This document shows positions 53,130 through 63,272 of a stretch of DNA of 64,000 nt, piece by piece. Positions within the stretch are counted from its first letter, which is position 1, and every line of letters starts with the position of its first letter. This stretch comes from Ancylostoma caninum (taxonomy: Eukaryota > Nematoda > Chromadorea > Rhabditida > Ancylostomatidae). Under the pieces are notes generated by a model. That model ran no database searches. It saw nothing but the letters and a program-made list of their open reading frames with translations, and was not told the origin of the DNA. Location: the NCBI GenBank assembly GCA_037903475.1, contig JBAJFG010000590.1:186001-250000 (forward strand), read 5' to 3'. Made by a program: the position numbers and the translations under genes.

Positions 53130-53780
53130 ACAGGAATCAGCATATACAAATTTTCCAATGATATGAGATAAGACTGTCTCGTGGAAACCAATCCTTTTTG
53201 AGGTCCCTCCGCTAGATCTCATTAGGTGAAACATTGTGAATGCTACCAAATAACAGATTTCGACGTGTTTGGATAAATTCTTTCCTCAAAAAAGTTGGTT
53301 TAGTCAGCGGATTTTACCTTGCTGCTATTTCGTACGGGTGTCTGCAATTTGCCTAGAAACTTCAAAGATTGCACCTATTTTTGGAGGAAGTTATGGACGA
53401 AAAACATCTTTTTGTTAGCTGTATTGTTGTCTAACGTTATTGTAACATTGTTATGCTATATAGAGGCATAAAGGTCATAATGGTGAACTTATGCGACTTT
53501 TAGAGTTTGCAGAGGAGAAAATATAAACTACAAAAGTTCTGATGAAAAAGCCATGCTAAAAATTCTGTGAACAAAAGGTTGTCCTGACTGGTGGCTTTCT
53601 CCTCAACTACCCAGTTTCAGCGAATCAGAATCGGTACAGAATCCATTTCTTGCTGTGCATTTCTTGCTTCTTTTATTCTAGGAGAATCATTCATAGAATG
53701 AAGTCGAAGTGTTGTTCAGTTTTTCCTCGCATGAATTACGAGAGTCACTGGACGAACTGAAAATCAAGGAATTGAATCAA
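53130..53780. other. No gene recognised
   Basis: AT-rich spacer upstream of the 92-codon ORF. No splice-supported exon. Confidence 0.4.
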
Positions 53781-53787
53781 GTCATTC

Positions 53788-54066
53788 ATGGAACCTGATG
53801 CTGGAATGGTGAGAGGGTGTTTGGCAATCAAATTCTTCCAAACTGAATCCTCCAAATTTCGCTATCTGGTCGGTCTTGGGCACAGAGTCTGCTCTTTCAA
53901 ATACAAGCCACTGGATTTGTTGGAAAGAGTAATGGTGAAGACGTGGGACGAACGAAATGACTGCGCGCATTTTTTGAAGAGAACAGATGATTGTATTGAA
54001 ACTAAAGACGGTCATCTTGAATGTGATGAGTCATATCTTACGTTGAAGTTTGTGTCTGTTGAATAA
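53788..54066 (+). CDS. Cys-containing 92-aa ORF or last exon
   Basis: Open from ATG to a stop that overlaps an AATAAA polyadenylation signal (TGAATAAAATTAAA). The protein includes MVRGCLAIKFFQTESSKFRY, LGHRVCSFKYKPLDLLERV and NDCAHFLKRTDDCIETKDGH with five Cys, looking like a small secreted or extracellular domain. A stop lies in frame shortly upstream of the ATG and no good acceptor lies between, so it may be single-exon or the first Met may be internal to a mis-read exon. Family not recognised. Confidence 0.4.
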   Translation: MEPDAGMVRGCLAIKFFQTESSKFRYLVGLGHRVCSFKYKPLDLLERVMVKTWDERNDCAHFLKRTDDCIETKDGHLECDESYLTLKFVSVE

Positions 54067-54069
54067 AAT

Positions 54070-55300
54070 TAAACATTTCTTATTTGAATGGATCGGAGAG
54101 AAGTTGTAGCAAGCTTTTTTGGGTTTAAGTTCACGTGCACCACTCAGTATTTCGTTTTTATTGGGCACACATGTTCTTCGCCTGAAAAAAAGTTGACATT
54201 AAATAAGAAGCAGGATGGAGTATTCCCACCCTGTGTAGCACGATTGCATTCATAAGCTCAGCTGTTTCGAATAGGAGTAGTAAACCGATTTCAGCAGGCC
54301 ATGAAGACAGAATTTTGAAGTTTGTTTTTGTTTTTTTTTTTCACAAAGTGTAGCACTCCTGTAAGCAGTGCAGACGACAACGGAAAGCAATTGAGAAATC
54401 TGTCTTGTTCCCGTCACGTGGAGAAAAGAGAACTGTTAAAAACATTGTAGGAAATACATAAAGAAACACAAAAATGTTCAAAAAGAAGAAAAATGATCGA
54501 TTAGACGAAATGAAATGCTTGGAGTGCTCATAAGAAATTGTATAAAAACCTTCTGACTCAATGTCTAGTGAGGGGATTCTTCCCCATTGTCGTTTTCAGT
54601 TCGTGTGTTCGTAGTTGCTGTCGAAGCTTCGTATAAATCAGCTTTTTTTTTGCATACATTCCCAAGATAACGCACAATACAGCGCCGTGACATCATTGTT
54701 AAAAAGAGACAGTTCCTATATCGTTCCAAAAGCTTCCATGACAGTTACGTAAGTCATATTGAAAGTCACCGATTGGAGAAGTTATCAGTCGCTTATCGAA
54801 AACCAGCTCAAACCTAAATCCTCATTTTGCGGAAGTTCTAACAATAACGGCGGCGCACCATTTCCGCAAGGAAAGGCAGTGCAATAGCATTGCAATCCAT
54901 AATTTTGCAAGCCATAAGCTGCTTATGTTGCTGTGTTGCGTTGCTGTTACGCCGTGAAGAAGTATGCATGGACACTAGGCATATTTCGAATAACTCGGTT
55001 TTCCAGCTTTTTCGAATAGTCGACATTTCGAATAACTCGATTTTTGGCCAATTTCGAATAGTCGGTATTTCGAGTCACTCGAAAGTCGATTTTTCCGAAA
55101 CTCGACTCGATTTGACTCGGTCGAGTCAAACGTCTAATGGACACCCCTAATGTCATATGCGATTGTCGCCACTACATTACTTGGAAATAGAACAACTACT
55201 ACGATTAATTAACATAGAGTTTATTGTGGTCGAAAAACAGTACTGTGTAAATTTGACATGCAGTTTGAGTTACTTTAATACATTGCAAAGAATGCTAACA
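54070..55300. other. No supported gene; TTCGAATA-rich tract at 54980-55130
   Basis: The tract has repeated TTTCGAATAACTCG / TTTCGAATAGTCG words ending in GACTCGGTCGAGTCAAACG. The ORFs there follow the repeat. The rest is AT-rich. Confidence 0.4.
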
Positions 55301-55307
55301 ATGGCAA

Positions 55308-55532
55308 TTACTTAACAGGAGGGCACTGTTCTGCCGAAGTTTTCATTACTTTGATCTCATCTGTCAGGTTTTCTATGCTCTGGACACCTTTAAGAGTATC
55401 TGATTCCTCTGGATATGTGGGGAACCGTTCGGGTGTCTTTGCATTTGCAACTCCTGGAGCGTTCTTCCTGACCTTGCTTTTTTTCTTATTTACAGGGGCC
55501 CTGAAATTACCGCTCATCAGACTTTGTTTATC
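55308..55532 (-). CDS. Terminal exon, paralogue of the 9109 gene
   Basis: Minus-strand exon; coding probably starts at about 55503 after acceptor GGTAATTTCAG|GGCC. It reads APVNKKKSKVRKNAPGVANA, then TYPEESDTLKGVQSIENLTD and ends SAEQCPPVK. The basic start and the SDTLKGVxSI motif near the C-terminus match the 99-aa protein at 9109-9677. The upstream exon was not found; a 117-bp tandem duplication begins just upstream. If not spliced, an ATG at about 55517 would start the ORF. Function unknown. Confidence 0.5.
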   Translation of the reverse strand, partial: DKQSLMSGNFRAPVNKKKSKVRKNAPGVANAKTPERFPTYPEESDTLKGVQSIENLTDEIKVMKTSAEQCPPVK

Positions 55533-55757
55533 TAGTGCTTAAAGTTGCTCCCATGACTCTTGTAGCTCCACCTGCCAGCAGTTTAGAGAATTTTGAACGT
55601 TGAATAACCTGGAATTTTCATGCATTAATAGGGCTATTTCTTGTTTATCTAGTGCTTAAAGTTGCTCACATGACTCTTGTAGCTCCATCTGCCAGCAGTT
55701 TAGAGAATTTTGAACGTTGAATAACCTGGAATTTTCATGCATTAATAGCGCTATTTC
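55524..55757. repeat. 117-bp tandem duplication
   Basis: TTGTTTATCTAGTGCTTAAA... occurs at 55524-55640 and again at 55641-55757, with only a few differences. It may have separated the 55308 exon from its upstream exons. Confidence 0.95.
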
Positions 55758-55759
55758 TG

Positions 55760-56150
55760 AAACAGTATGTTAGCAGATTCAATATCTACATTAGCTCTCG
55801 TAGGCGCTTCCGAAAAACTGTGGCTACAACTCACAGAAAGTGCTCAACACAATATAGGTTTTTTCCGTCTAACATGGTATGGGTATCTTTCGATGAAAGC
55901 GGAATGGTCTTAAGTGTGCGTTTTTTCTTTGCATGTTTTTGCCTATGAGCACCCCAATAAATTTGCAGCAGGGATGCATTCCGAATAACGCAATGCGTCA
56001 AGCAGAAAACCTAACGGGATCTCCTTCAAGTTACTGCCATTCCTCCCTCATTTGTTGCTCAAGCTTTCCTCTCTATAGCAGCAAGTGGAAAGGATAACAA
56101 CAATTGAGTGGAGGATGGAAGCAGCTCGAAAGAAATGCCGCTAGGCTTTG
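55760..56150. other. No gene recognised
   Basis: Spacer between the tandem duplication and the mariner fossil. Confidence 0.4.
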
Positions 56151-56152
56151 TA

Positions 56153-57362
56153 TTAGGTTTTAGTGAAAGTTCTCGCGGTCTTTGGAACAGCAAATTTCCT
56201 TGCCTTTTCAAAAACAGGGAAGCACATTAAGAAATATATAAATCACCGTCACATACTGTCACTCTTCGCCCATTTTTGGAAAGCCTTTCGATGCCCTCGG
56301 CATAGAACTGTTCTGGCATTGAATCGGAAAAGTTGCCCAACCAGCAATCCAAGCCATCTTCATCATCGAACACTCTACCTTGCGTGGCGTTAGAGGGGGA
56401 CAGGACAAGGTGGTTATTTTTCAAGGCAAGGTTGGAGCTGTACGTTGAGTAAATCAACATATTCCATCCAAAGCCGGGTATCTTCTGGAGAGTCACAATT
56501 TCAATATATGGACGGACATCTTCGTCTAGAAATCATACTCGGACTCCCTTCTGCGATTTCTGCAGAAAACCTATCCGGCTGCTGATAGGTCTAGCGTGAA
56601 GGGAGTTTCTAGCAGTAGTGCATAGTGGACGATGCCTTTGCTTTTACACCAAGCAGTGATCCTTCAACGTGTGATCACCTGTCTTCGGCTGCGACTCAGG
56701 CTGCTCATCCTTGTCAACTCACTGTCAATAGTTCTGGGTGTCGACGCACAGACACCACTTCTCATCTTCTGTAAAGATGGACTTCAGCCGGATTTGGGTG
56801 CTCCTGTACGAGGACAATTCAATAGCCACCTCTGCACATTGCTGGATAGCACACCCGGTCACATTATGATCACCCACTGTACCCAACTGACACAGGTGAT
56901 CGGCGATGGTGGTAAAGTGAACATCTAAGGCTTGCGTTTTTCACGCGTAGTTCGCCATGGATCTGAATCCACCAACTGCCTCAATCAATCATTGTCGACT
57001 CCGAATGCGCTTCCCGACCATGCGGAAACATCGAGGTAGAAGTCGCCAACAGGGAAGTGTCTGGATCAATCTTTTGTAGTGCGTTCGGATGCTGAACTGT
57101 TGCCAATTACAGCGCTAATGCGACAACTGAGTGCGGCTGCTGATTCACCAGATTTGAAGTCGTATACTGAAAAGTGGCACGAGTTCTGCTTCGAAAAATC
57201 CATATTCCTGGACGGGATTGTGCAGGAATTCGCAGATGATGATAGTAGTAAACTTGCACATATCTGACCTCCTTATATTTGCAAAAGAAAGGTTACTTCG
57301 AGGCAGAGTGGGGTTAAAAAATCACTTGTTTGAAAACCGCGAGAATGTTCCCTACAACCTAT
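56153..57362 (-). mobile_element. Mariner fossil, full length
   Basis: Left TIR TTAGGTTTTAGTGAAAGTTC and the inverted right TIR (AACCGCGAGAATGTTCCCTA) share the CTCGCGGT block, with TA outside. Length 1210 bp. The minus-strand transposase is decayed: YDFKSGESAAALSCRISAVI (about 57090-57165), then EDEKWC (about 56770), then the C-terminal part. TIR and protein differ from the other mariners here. Confidence 0.8.
56227..56496 (-). pseudogene. Mariner transposase C-terminal fragment
   Basis: GFGWNMLIYSTYSSNLALKN corresponds to the region before the third catalytic Asp (usually PPYSPDLAPSD), here with the Asp replaced. The end reads MPEQFYAEGIERLSKNGRRV, the usual mariner tail. It cannot be functional. 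Confidence 0.8.
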
Positions 57363-57364
57363 TA

Positions 57365-58500
57365 CTTGAGGTATTACACTACTCGGGCTACGCTTCTGCT
57401 GGACAGTTATCAGAGTAAGTGAATATTAGGTGTTAACACAAGTCCTTGCGCTTTTTATGGGATGCACTTTTCCACCTATTTATTATCCTCCTAGCACCTA
57501 GCAAGTCATACAAGATTCAAAAGCGCTATTCTTTCTCCACAAGATTCTTGTAAAAGGTTGTTTTTAAGATCAGAGTTTGCTTGAGTTTCAAGCCTGCAAA
57601 ATGTAGTGGAATGAGTCGATGAAAAACAGCGCAACCGGCACCTGACTATCCTGACATTCATTTGAAGCTCGGAAGGCCATTACAGCTGCACAAACGACTA
57701 GTGCTAAGCATGAAGGAGAGGCTTTGCCTGAGAGAACTCACCATAAGCAATTTCTGATGCTCTTAGAAGGCATACATGGCTGCAATGACACCAACCATCT
57801 CGACCGAACACATTTATTTCACGAAGCCCTGGGATTTACTCCAGAGAAATCGTGTGGTCTAGTTGGACATCACATTTCTTAAAGCTAGCAAATGAATGAG
57901 ATAAGTCTGCTAAGGGAATCCAACGCAAGGGTCTACTCATCTTAACCCGTGATGACGTCGGACCCCACACTTGCCAGCAACGCCAAACTGGCCCTTCAAT
58001 AGCTCTACTGATGATGTTGTTCTGCGTTATCAGGTGCTTCCTGGTGCCCATCGAATATAAGGAGAAAACGGTGTTTCACCTCGAATTGTCTTTTTTTATC
58101 TTGAGCTGGAAAATTGAGTAATTTAAGAGTTCAGTGAAATGGCGTGGTGATAGGATTGTAGAGGAGGGAAAGCGCTTTCAGAAGCTATAGAACATATTAC
58201 GTAAAAATGGCAATGAGCGGGAAGAATCGCAACCAAAAAAAGCGCAAGGACTTATGTTGAAGGACTTTCACCCCACGAGGACTTTTACCAAATACAAACA
58301 AAATAACAGATTTCCGGGTAAGGTTCCAACATCTGTGATTTAGTGACACTGAAATCTTTTCAGACAGGCAACAGCTGTGCTCACAACAGAGCTCCATTTT
58401 TATGATGGAGCTTTTGACAAGAGCTACTGCTTGTAGTGAAATCGTTATATTGTGACCTCCTTTGATAGCTGCCGTAGTGCATCTCTGTCTTTTTGGTTCT
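57365..58500. other. No supported gene
   Basis: Short frames only; I see no paired splice sites, family or repeat in this stretch. Confidence 0.4.
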
Positions 58501-58525
58501 TTCATTTATATGTTTGCGTTACCCT

Positions 58526-58857
58526 TCAACATTCTGTAAGGGGAATCGATTGAGCAAATACATATGCCAGGATTTCTTTATCAGAGGAGATTGGTTTCCA
58601 GTATATCTGATTGGCTTGCTTGTTAGCTTTTAATTTTATTGCAGTTCTCGGCTCAGGCTTTGACGTTTGTGGTGCTTTAGCATTTTCTTCCTGTCTAGCA
58701 TTTTCTTTCAACTTCACTTTTTCATTTGCTTGAGTAGCGTCAGGAGCACTTTTGTTAACGAGAGCGTCTTTGTTAGTAGCTTCGGAGACACCTTTACTAA
58801 CGTTTTTTTAGTTTCCTAGAAGAGGTCGTTGTAACTAAAGGTGCTTCACTTCTTACT
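58526..58857 (-). CDS. Lys-rich terminal exon, single-base frame break
   Basis: Minus-strand exon after acceptor TTTTTTTTTCAG (58858-58859). The first frame reads RSEAPLVTTTSSRKLK. At a run of seven A (58803-58809 on the plus strand as T) the frame breaks; after it the next frame reads NVSKGVSEATNKDALVNKSA, ATQANEKVKLKENARQEENA and ends YVFAQSIPLTEC. One base less in the run would join them, so this may be a sequencing error or a young mutation. Charged and low complexity, in the style of the 9109 and 55308 proteins, but without the SDTLKGV motif. Confidence 0.45.
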
Positions 58858-58869
58858 CTGAAAAAAAAA

Positions 58870-59345
58870 GTGAAAACAGCTATAGAAATAATCAATTTAA
58901 CTTCATCTTTGATTAGTTAACTTTTACTGATTTGCTCTTCATCGCATACTAAAGTTGAAAAGATGGAATGTCAGCGGAAATAGGCGAAGATCATATTACA
59001 GATTATACCCTGACATTTGGGGCACGGGTCCTAAATTTTAAAAATCATTTCGCTTTGGCGTCGACGGACTCCTCTGCTGGCATTTGTGCTATTTTGTCCA
59101 ACGACGCCGACGTAAAATTGATGCCACGTTTCATATACAGAGAGAGGTAACTCCATCCGTTTAGGTCCACCACGGCTCATTATGGGCCGGTATTCTGGTT
59201 GTCACGAAATATGCATCTAGCGCACTGCTACGCTATGGGTATTCTACTAGGCTGTAGGGGTGTACGGTAACACTGCTCGATCATTTATCTTTTCGCTTTC
59301 TTTTGCTTACGTGTTGTTTTACAGAATAGTTCATATGCTTATAAC
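58870..59345. other. No supported gene
   Basis: A plus-strand frame (58968-59150) looks mildly coding but has no splice support. Confidence 0.35.
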
Positions 59346-59349
59346 ATAA

Positions 59350-59580
59350 TCACTGAGTTTTGAGAGCTGATAACAAATCCTGGTGGAATGTGACACAGAA
59401 CGCATGAGCCGATTTAAACATGCAAGCCAAAACTTCCGAGAATTTCATCAATTCCGGCGAATATCCGCAAATTTGCATCAATTTTTTTGGATGGCCAATA
59501 ACTTCGTGTTTGGAAAAGAGAGCGCGGTCAGATATTGAACTCACCGAAGAGGCCACAATTTGATCAACGGACGAATTGAG
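59350..59580 (-). CDS. Possible exon(s), unknown
   Basis: A minus-strand frame contains NSSVDQIVASS followed by a donor (TCG|GTGAGT) near 59540, and remains open to a stop with HEVIGHPKKLMQICGYSPEL and FKSAHAFCVTFHQDLLSALK. The amino-acid mix looks coding. Whether the GTGAGT is used is unclear. No family. Confidence 0.3.
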   Translation of the reverse strand, partial: LNSSVDQIVASSVSSISDRALFSKHEVIGHPKKLMQICGYSPELMKFSEVLACMFKSAHAFCVTFHQDLLSALKTQ

Positions 59581-59927
59581 AAAGCGGCCAGAATCTCACG
59601 GCAGTCGACAGTTTACACCGCCTGTGGACGACGCAACTCTTCTGCCCTCTACTAAGGCTGAAGTGTGGCCTTCTACTTTTCGTTTCATGTTTTATCCCAA
59701 GCTCGTCATGTCCTCATTTCCTTGTCTCAGAAGGAATAAATCTTGTTGCATTGTTTCGCCCCCTTTTCAATTTATCTGATTCATTATCAGTCCAAGTGTA
59801 ACAGCATGTAGAATTAGAAACTTAGAATTAGATTAGAAACTCTCTGAAAAGGGAACATAAAACGGGAGAAATCAGAACTAGAAAACTGCGATGAAAGAAT
59901 ATAATTCGATTAGAGCTTCATCGAGTC

Positions 59928-60865
59928 ATGGGTAGGTGGAAGGCCGTGGATGGCAAGGCAAGGAATAGCGGTGGCCATCAACAACGCAGGTTCGTCAGAG
60001 ACGAGACTGCCGCAAGAGCATACATTAGGAACAGATTAGGCCAGAAAAACAACGGCAAGGTGATAGGATCAAGAGCAAAGCACAGCAACTATCGGCCCAA
60101 TTATGGCGAAAAAGGCATGATTGCGGCATCGTGTGGATGAGTGATTGCCGCAATGCCACACCGTCAGTGATCAAAGCTTGCGTCGAAAAGTGCTCAGAGA
60201 ACAAAAGCGCTGTTGGAAGTGCTTCCCACCAAATCACAACAGCTTTGCTTTCCAAAAGGTGTTTGAAGAAAAACAAAGCATGGAATAATTATAGCAACGA
60301 GCTCCGAGCAAGGGACATAGCCCAAAGCAATCCAAATTCAAGAAACTATAAACCTAAAACAAATATTCTTGTCAAATCCTCCACGCCTACGGTTCCACAC
60401 TATCTTCACTTTCATTGAAGGGAGAAGCGACAGATCTCACAAAGAACCACTCTGTGAGACGGCTACAGTCGCCGCAACTCCACCCGCCTGCCGTCTCAAC
60501 TCAAGTCGCCGCCGTTCCGCACTCAACGACAAGCCACCTTCGATGTCGTCCAACCGTCGTTCATCTCCCCGTCGTCAAGCCACACTCGCCTTCCACGCAA
60601 CGAAGTCAACCTCCGCCAAGCCATGGTCAAGAAGTAAAGAGGTCGTGTGATCATTGTTATCCATATTCTTGTCGTTCGCCGCAGTATCATCTACGAATCG
60701 ATGATCCCCATTGTATCCATGCTCACAGTTCATATCGTACCTCATTTGGAGGGGGCGGACTGACCCGTCTTGTGCCCAGGATGATACTCGCTAGTCAGTA
60801 TGATGCTGTAAGCCCTACGAGGCGCTCATTACTCACTTATCTCACTCACTCTTCTGTACAGTATC
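59928..60865 (+). CDS. Possible coding region in several frames
   Basis: Successive plus-strand frames look biased: QQRRFVRDETAARAYIRNRL (59928-60140), NATPSVIKACVEKCSENKSA (60131-60418), then two alternative frames rich in Arg/Ser/Pro (60369-60650, ending PWSRSKEVV; and 60415-60870 with KRSCDHCYPYSCRSPQYHLR). The switches may be splice junctions or frameshifts. No known domain. It could be a basic, disordered nucleic-acid-binding protein or noncoding sequence. Confidence 0.3.
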
Positions 60866-60869
60866 TATT

Positions 60870-61500
60870 AGGTGCGTGCAAAAGTTCCGGGGCAGTTGAA
60901 CACCATAACTTGACTCAAAGTCAGCGTTGGCATCTGCGTAATGTTGCCAATATGGCACAGAAAAGATTTTTCCAGGAGCCTCAAATTTGACAGGTTTATA
61001 CTTAAAGAAGCGGCACACGTCGTTTTCCAGTAGGGTATGTTCATCAAAAGTTTTACAGCGAAGGTGAAGACAAAGAACGTTGAAATGGGGGTAGTTTGTT
61101 AGAGGCGGGTATAAGAAGTGATGAAGTGATATAGGTTAGGCTAGAATTTAAGAGCGCGGATGACCAATTCTTTATAAGGTTGACACTCCAACATGCTGGT
61201 GTGCGTTATCCCACAGCCGGGTCAGACTACACATTTCCGCCTGTATCGGCCCTATGCTTGAGAGTTTTCCCATGATTACTTCAGGAAAAAGAAACTACTG
61301 AAGGGAGATTATTGCGCATTCATTAGATATCAAATTCATTGCAGATGAGTCACGCTGCTGACCATGGAAGGTCAAAGTTTTTTCAAAAGAAGGTAGTGAT
61401 AATTTCCATGTTCGACTGTCCTTGAATCTTGGCATATTGTTTGTGCTTTCGGAATACAGTAGGATTCTTTTGAGCTGTTAGCCAAGATGGTTATCGATCT
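60870..61500. other. Mariner-like terminus, then no recognised feature
   Basis: TTAGGTGCGTGCAAAAGTTC at about 60871, preceded by TA, looks like a mariner TIR. No inverted partner or transposase follows. The remainder is unassigned. Confidence 0.3.
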
Positions 61501-61506
61501 TTATTG

Positions 61507-61544
61507 AGGCTAACGTTTCGGCGATGTCGCCTTCGTCAGAGCCT
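61507..61544 (-). ncRNA. Hammerhead-ribozyme-like motif of the PLE
   Basis: Minus strand: AGGCU, CUGACGA, stem-loop GGCGA-CA-UCGCC, GAAAC, GUU, AGCCU. Helix I is five perfect pairs (AGGCU:AGCCU), helix II five perfect pairs, helix III two pairs with no loop, and U is the cleavage base. All core nucleotides except one extra A after CUGACGA fit the hammerhead consensus. It is 3' of the PLE coding region, where PLE ribozymes are known to occur. Confidence 0.65.
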
Positions 61545-61757
61545 GGAAAGTCAAAGACATAAGTGATTTACCCTCTCAAACGCCTCATCCCTCTACAGGA
61601 CATCCTTCATCCAGCCGTACACTCAAAACAGTACAATGATCACAGATAAGGTAGAGCTCACCTTAGTTGCGGACACGGTGGTGGAATAGCGGACCACTAG
61701 TACCAAACCTGTGCTCCTAAGGATTTATAAGGTGCCTTAACAACCCGCCCACGTAGA

Positions 61758-62853
61758 TCAAAACCCGCAGAGGTTTTGATACAGAGCGAGCTCGTTTGTG
61801 ATGGCGATGCACTCATCTTTTCTATTCATTTTTGGGCTTTTGGCCGTGATCCAAAACGCTTCTAAAGTCCTGCGTGCTATGATTTCGGGCTCACGTGACA
61901 AGATCGTGACTCCAATCTGGATTTCAGCGTTTTCATGGCACAGCCTGCGATGAATACCCAAAGGAGTGGACGATTTTGATTTGCAAAGTCCATCCAGATG
62001 TTCCTAATGCAAAGCGGCCGCCCCGTTTCCCCTATGTATTCGTCCCCGCACGCCTGGCAAGTGATGAGATAAATTGTCCCAGAGATCATACAGTCACCAT
62101 CCCTACTATGCGGACAAATAACGCATCCAGGGGTTGTGCAGAAGCGATCATACGCCCGATTGCGAACTAAGTGCCGCTTGAGGTTAGGTGGTGGAATGTC
62201 CACCACTCTCACATCATCTTGCAAGCCCGCCTGACGTAGGCGCCTCCGTACCGCGTTACTCACTTCATCCGAGATGAAGGGTAGGCAGAAGGGAATCTTT
62301 TCGGAATCATCCGTCAGATGGGCGAGACGGGGGGAGCATTCCCTTACAGGGTAACCATTGGATCTAGCAATTTCGTGTGCCCTGTTTACCGACTCGCTGC
62401 GTTCCTGAGCACTGGATGTTAACCTTGTGGCAGTGCGATACGTGTTCCCTATGACTGACCGTTTAACCTTGATGGGGTGTGCAGATAGATAGTGGATTAA
62501 GATGTTCTTACTGCTAGGCTTACGATACCATCTAGTTCTATACTCCCCATGGGCCAGGTATACCTGAACGTTCAGGAAGGCCAGCCAGTTGTCCCTGGGT
62601 TTCTCCCTGGTGAATTTAATTTGAGGGAACTGCTCGTTCAGGAGGTTAAAACAAGTGTTCATCTCTGTCTGAGTCGGACATACAATGCAACAGTCATCTA
62701 TGTAGCGGCAGTACAACAGAGGTTTGCGCTGTAGTAGGGGTTTCTCCACCTTAGACATGAAAACTATAGCCAAGGTAGGTGCCAACCTTTGCCCCATAGC
62801 GAGCCCTCTAATCTATTTGTAGTACTGTCCAACCCAACGGAAAATGGAGCAAC
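61758..62853 (-). pseudogene. PLE RT catalytic part and GIY-YIG endonuclease
   Basis: After the MITE the frame shows an in-frame TAG at about 62815, then AMGQRLAPTLAIVFMSK and the catalytic YCRYIDDCCIVCPT, followed by the thumb region (FLNVQVYLAHGEYRTRWYRK). The C-terminal GIY-YIG domain has a Cys/His-containing linker (RFCTTPGCVICPHSRDGDC) and GTIYLITCQACGDEYIGETG. A frameshift near 61990 moves the rest into another frame, which ends MGIHRRLCHENAEIQIGV ... LALYQNLCGF at 61758. Confidence 0.88.
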
Positions 62854-63272
62854 TTAAAGGCAGCACGACTCGAAATCCTCGACTCGGACCTGAGCTGCGA
62901 ACCCTGAAGTAGGCGTCGCGAACATCACGAATCTGCAAGAAACACACACAGTAACAACTTACCTGCAGAAAACGGCGAACTGCCGTAGCGTGCACGCCCG
63001 GTCGGCCAGTGCTTCAGAGGGCCCGACACGCCAGCTTACGCATTTTAACGCATGCGGGCTGCTACCGATTCCCTTTCTCCGTGCTGGGACCAATTTGCGC
63101 ACGCAGGGCGCCGCCGGAACACTCGTCCGCGCACGGAAGGCAGCATCGCGTTTTCCCGGCTTTCTCGGGTGTTTTACCCAATTTCACCACCGGATATGAG
63201 CATTACACCCCCAAAAACCCCAAAATCCGGCGAAATCACAAACGCGATGGTTTCGACGGGTGCTGCCTTTAA
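62854..63272. mobile_element. TTAA-flanked foldback MITE, copy 4
   Basis: TTAAAGGCAGCACGACTCGA at the left, inverted GTGCTGCCTTTAA at the right. The internal CTTACCTGCAG block matches copies 1 and 2. The PLE frame resumes on the far side with one TTAA removed, confirming the element boundaries and the 4-bp TTAA duplication. Confidence 0.88.
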
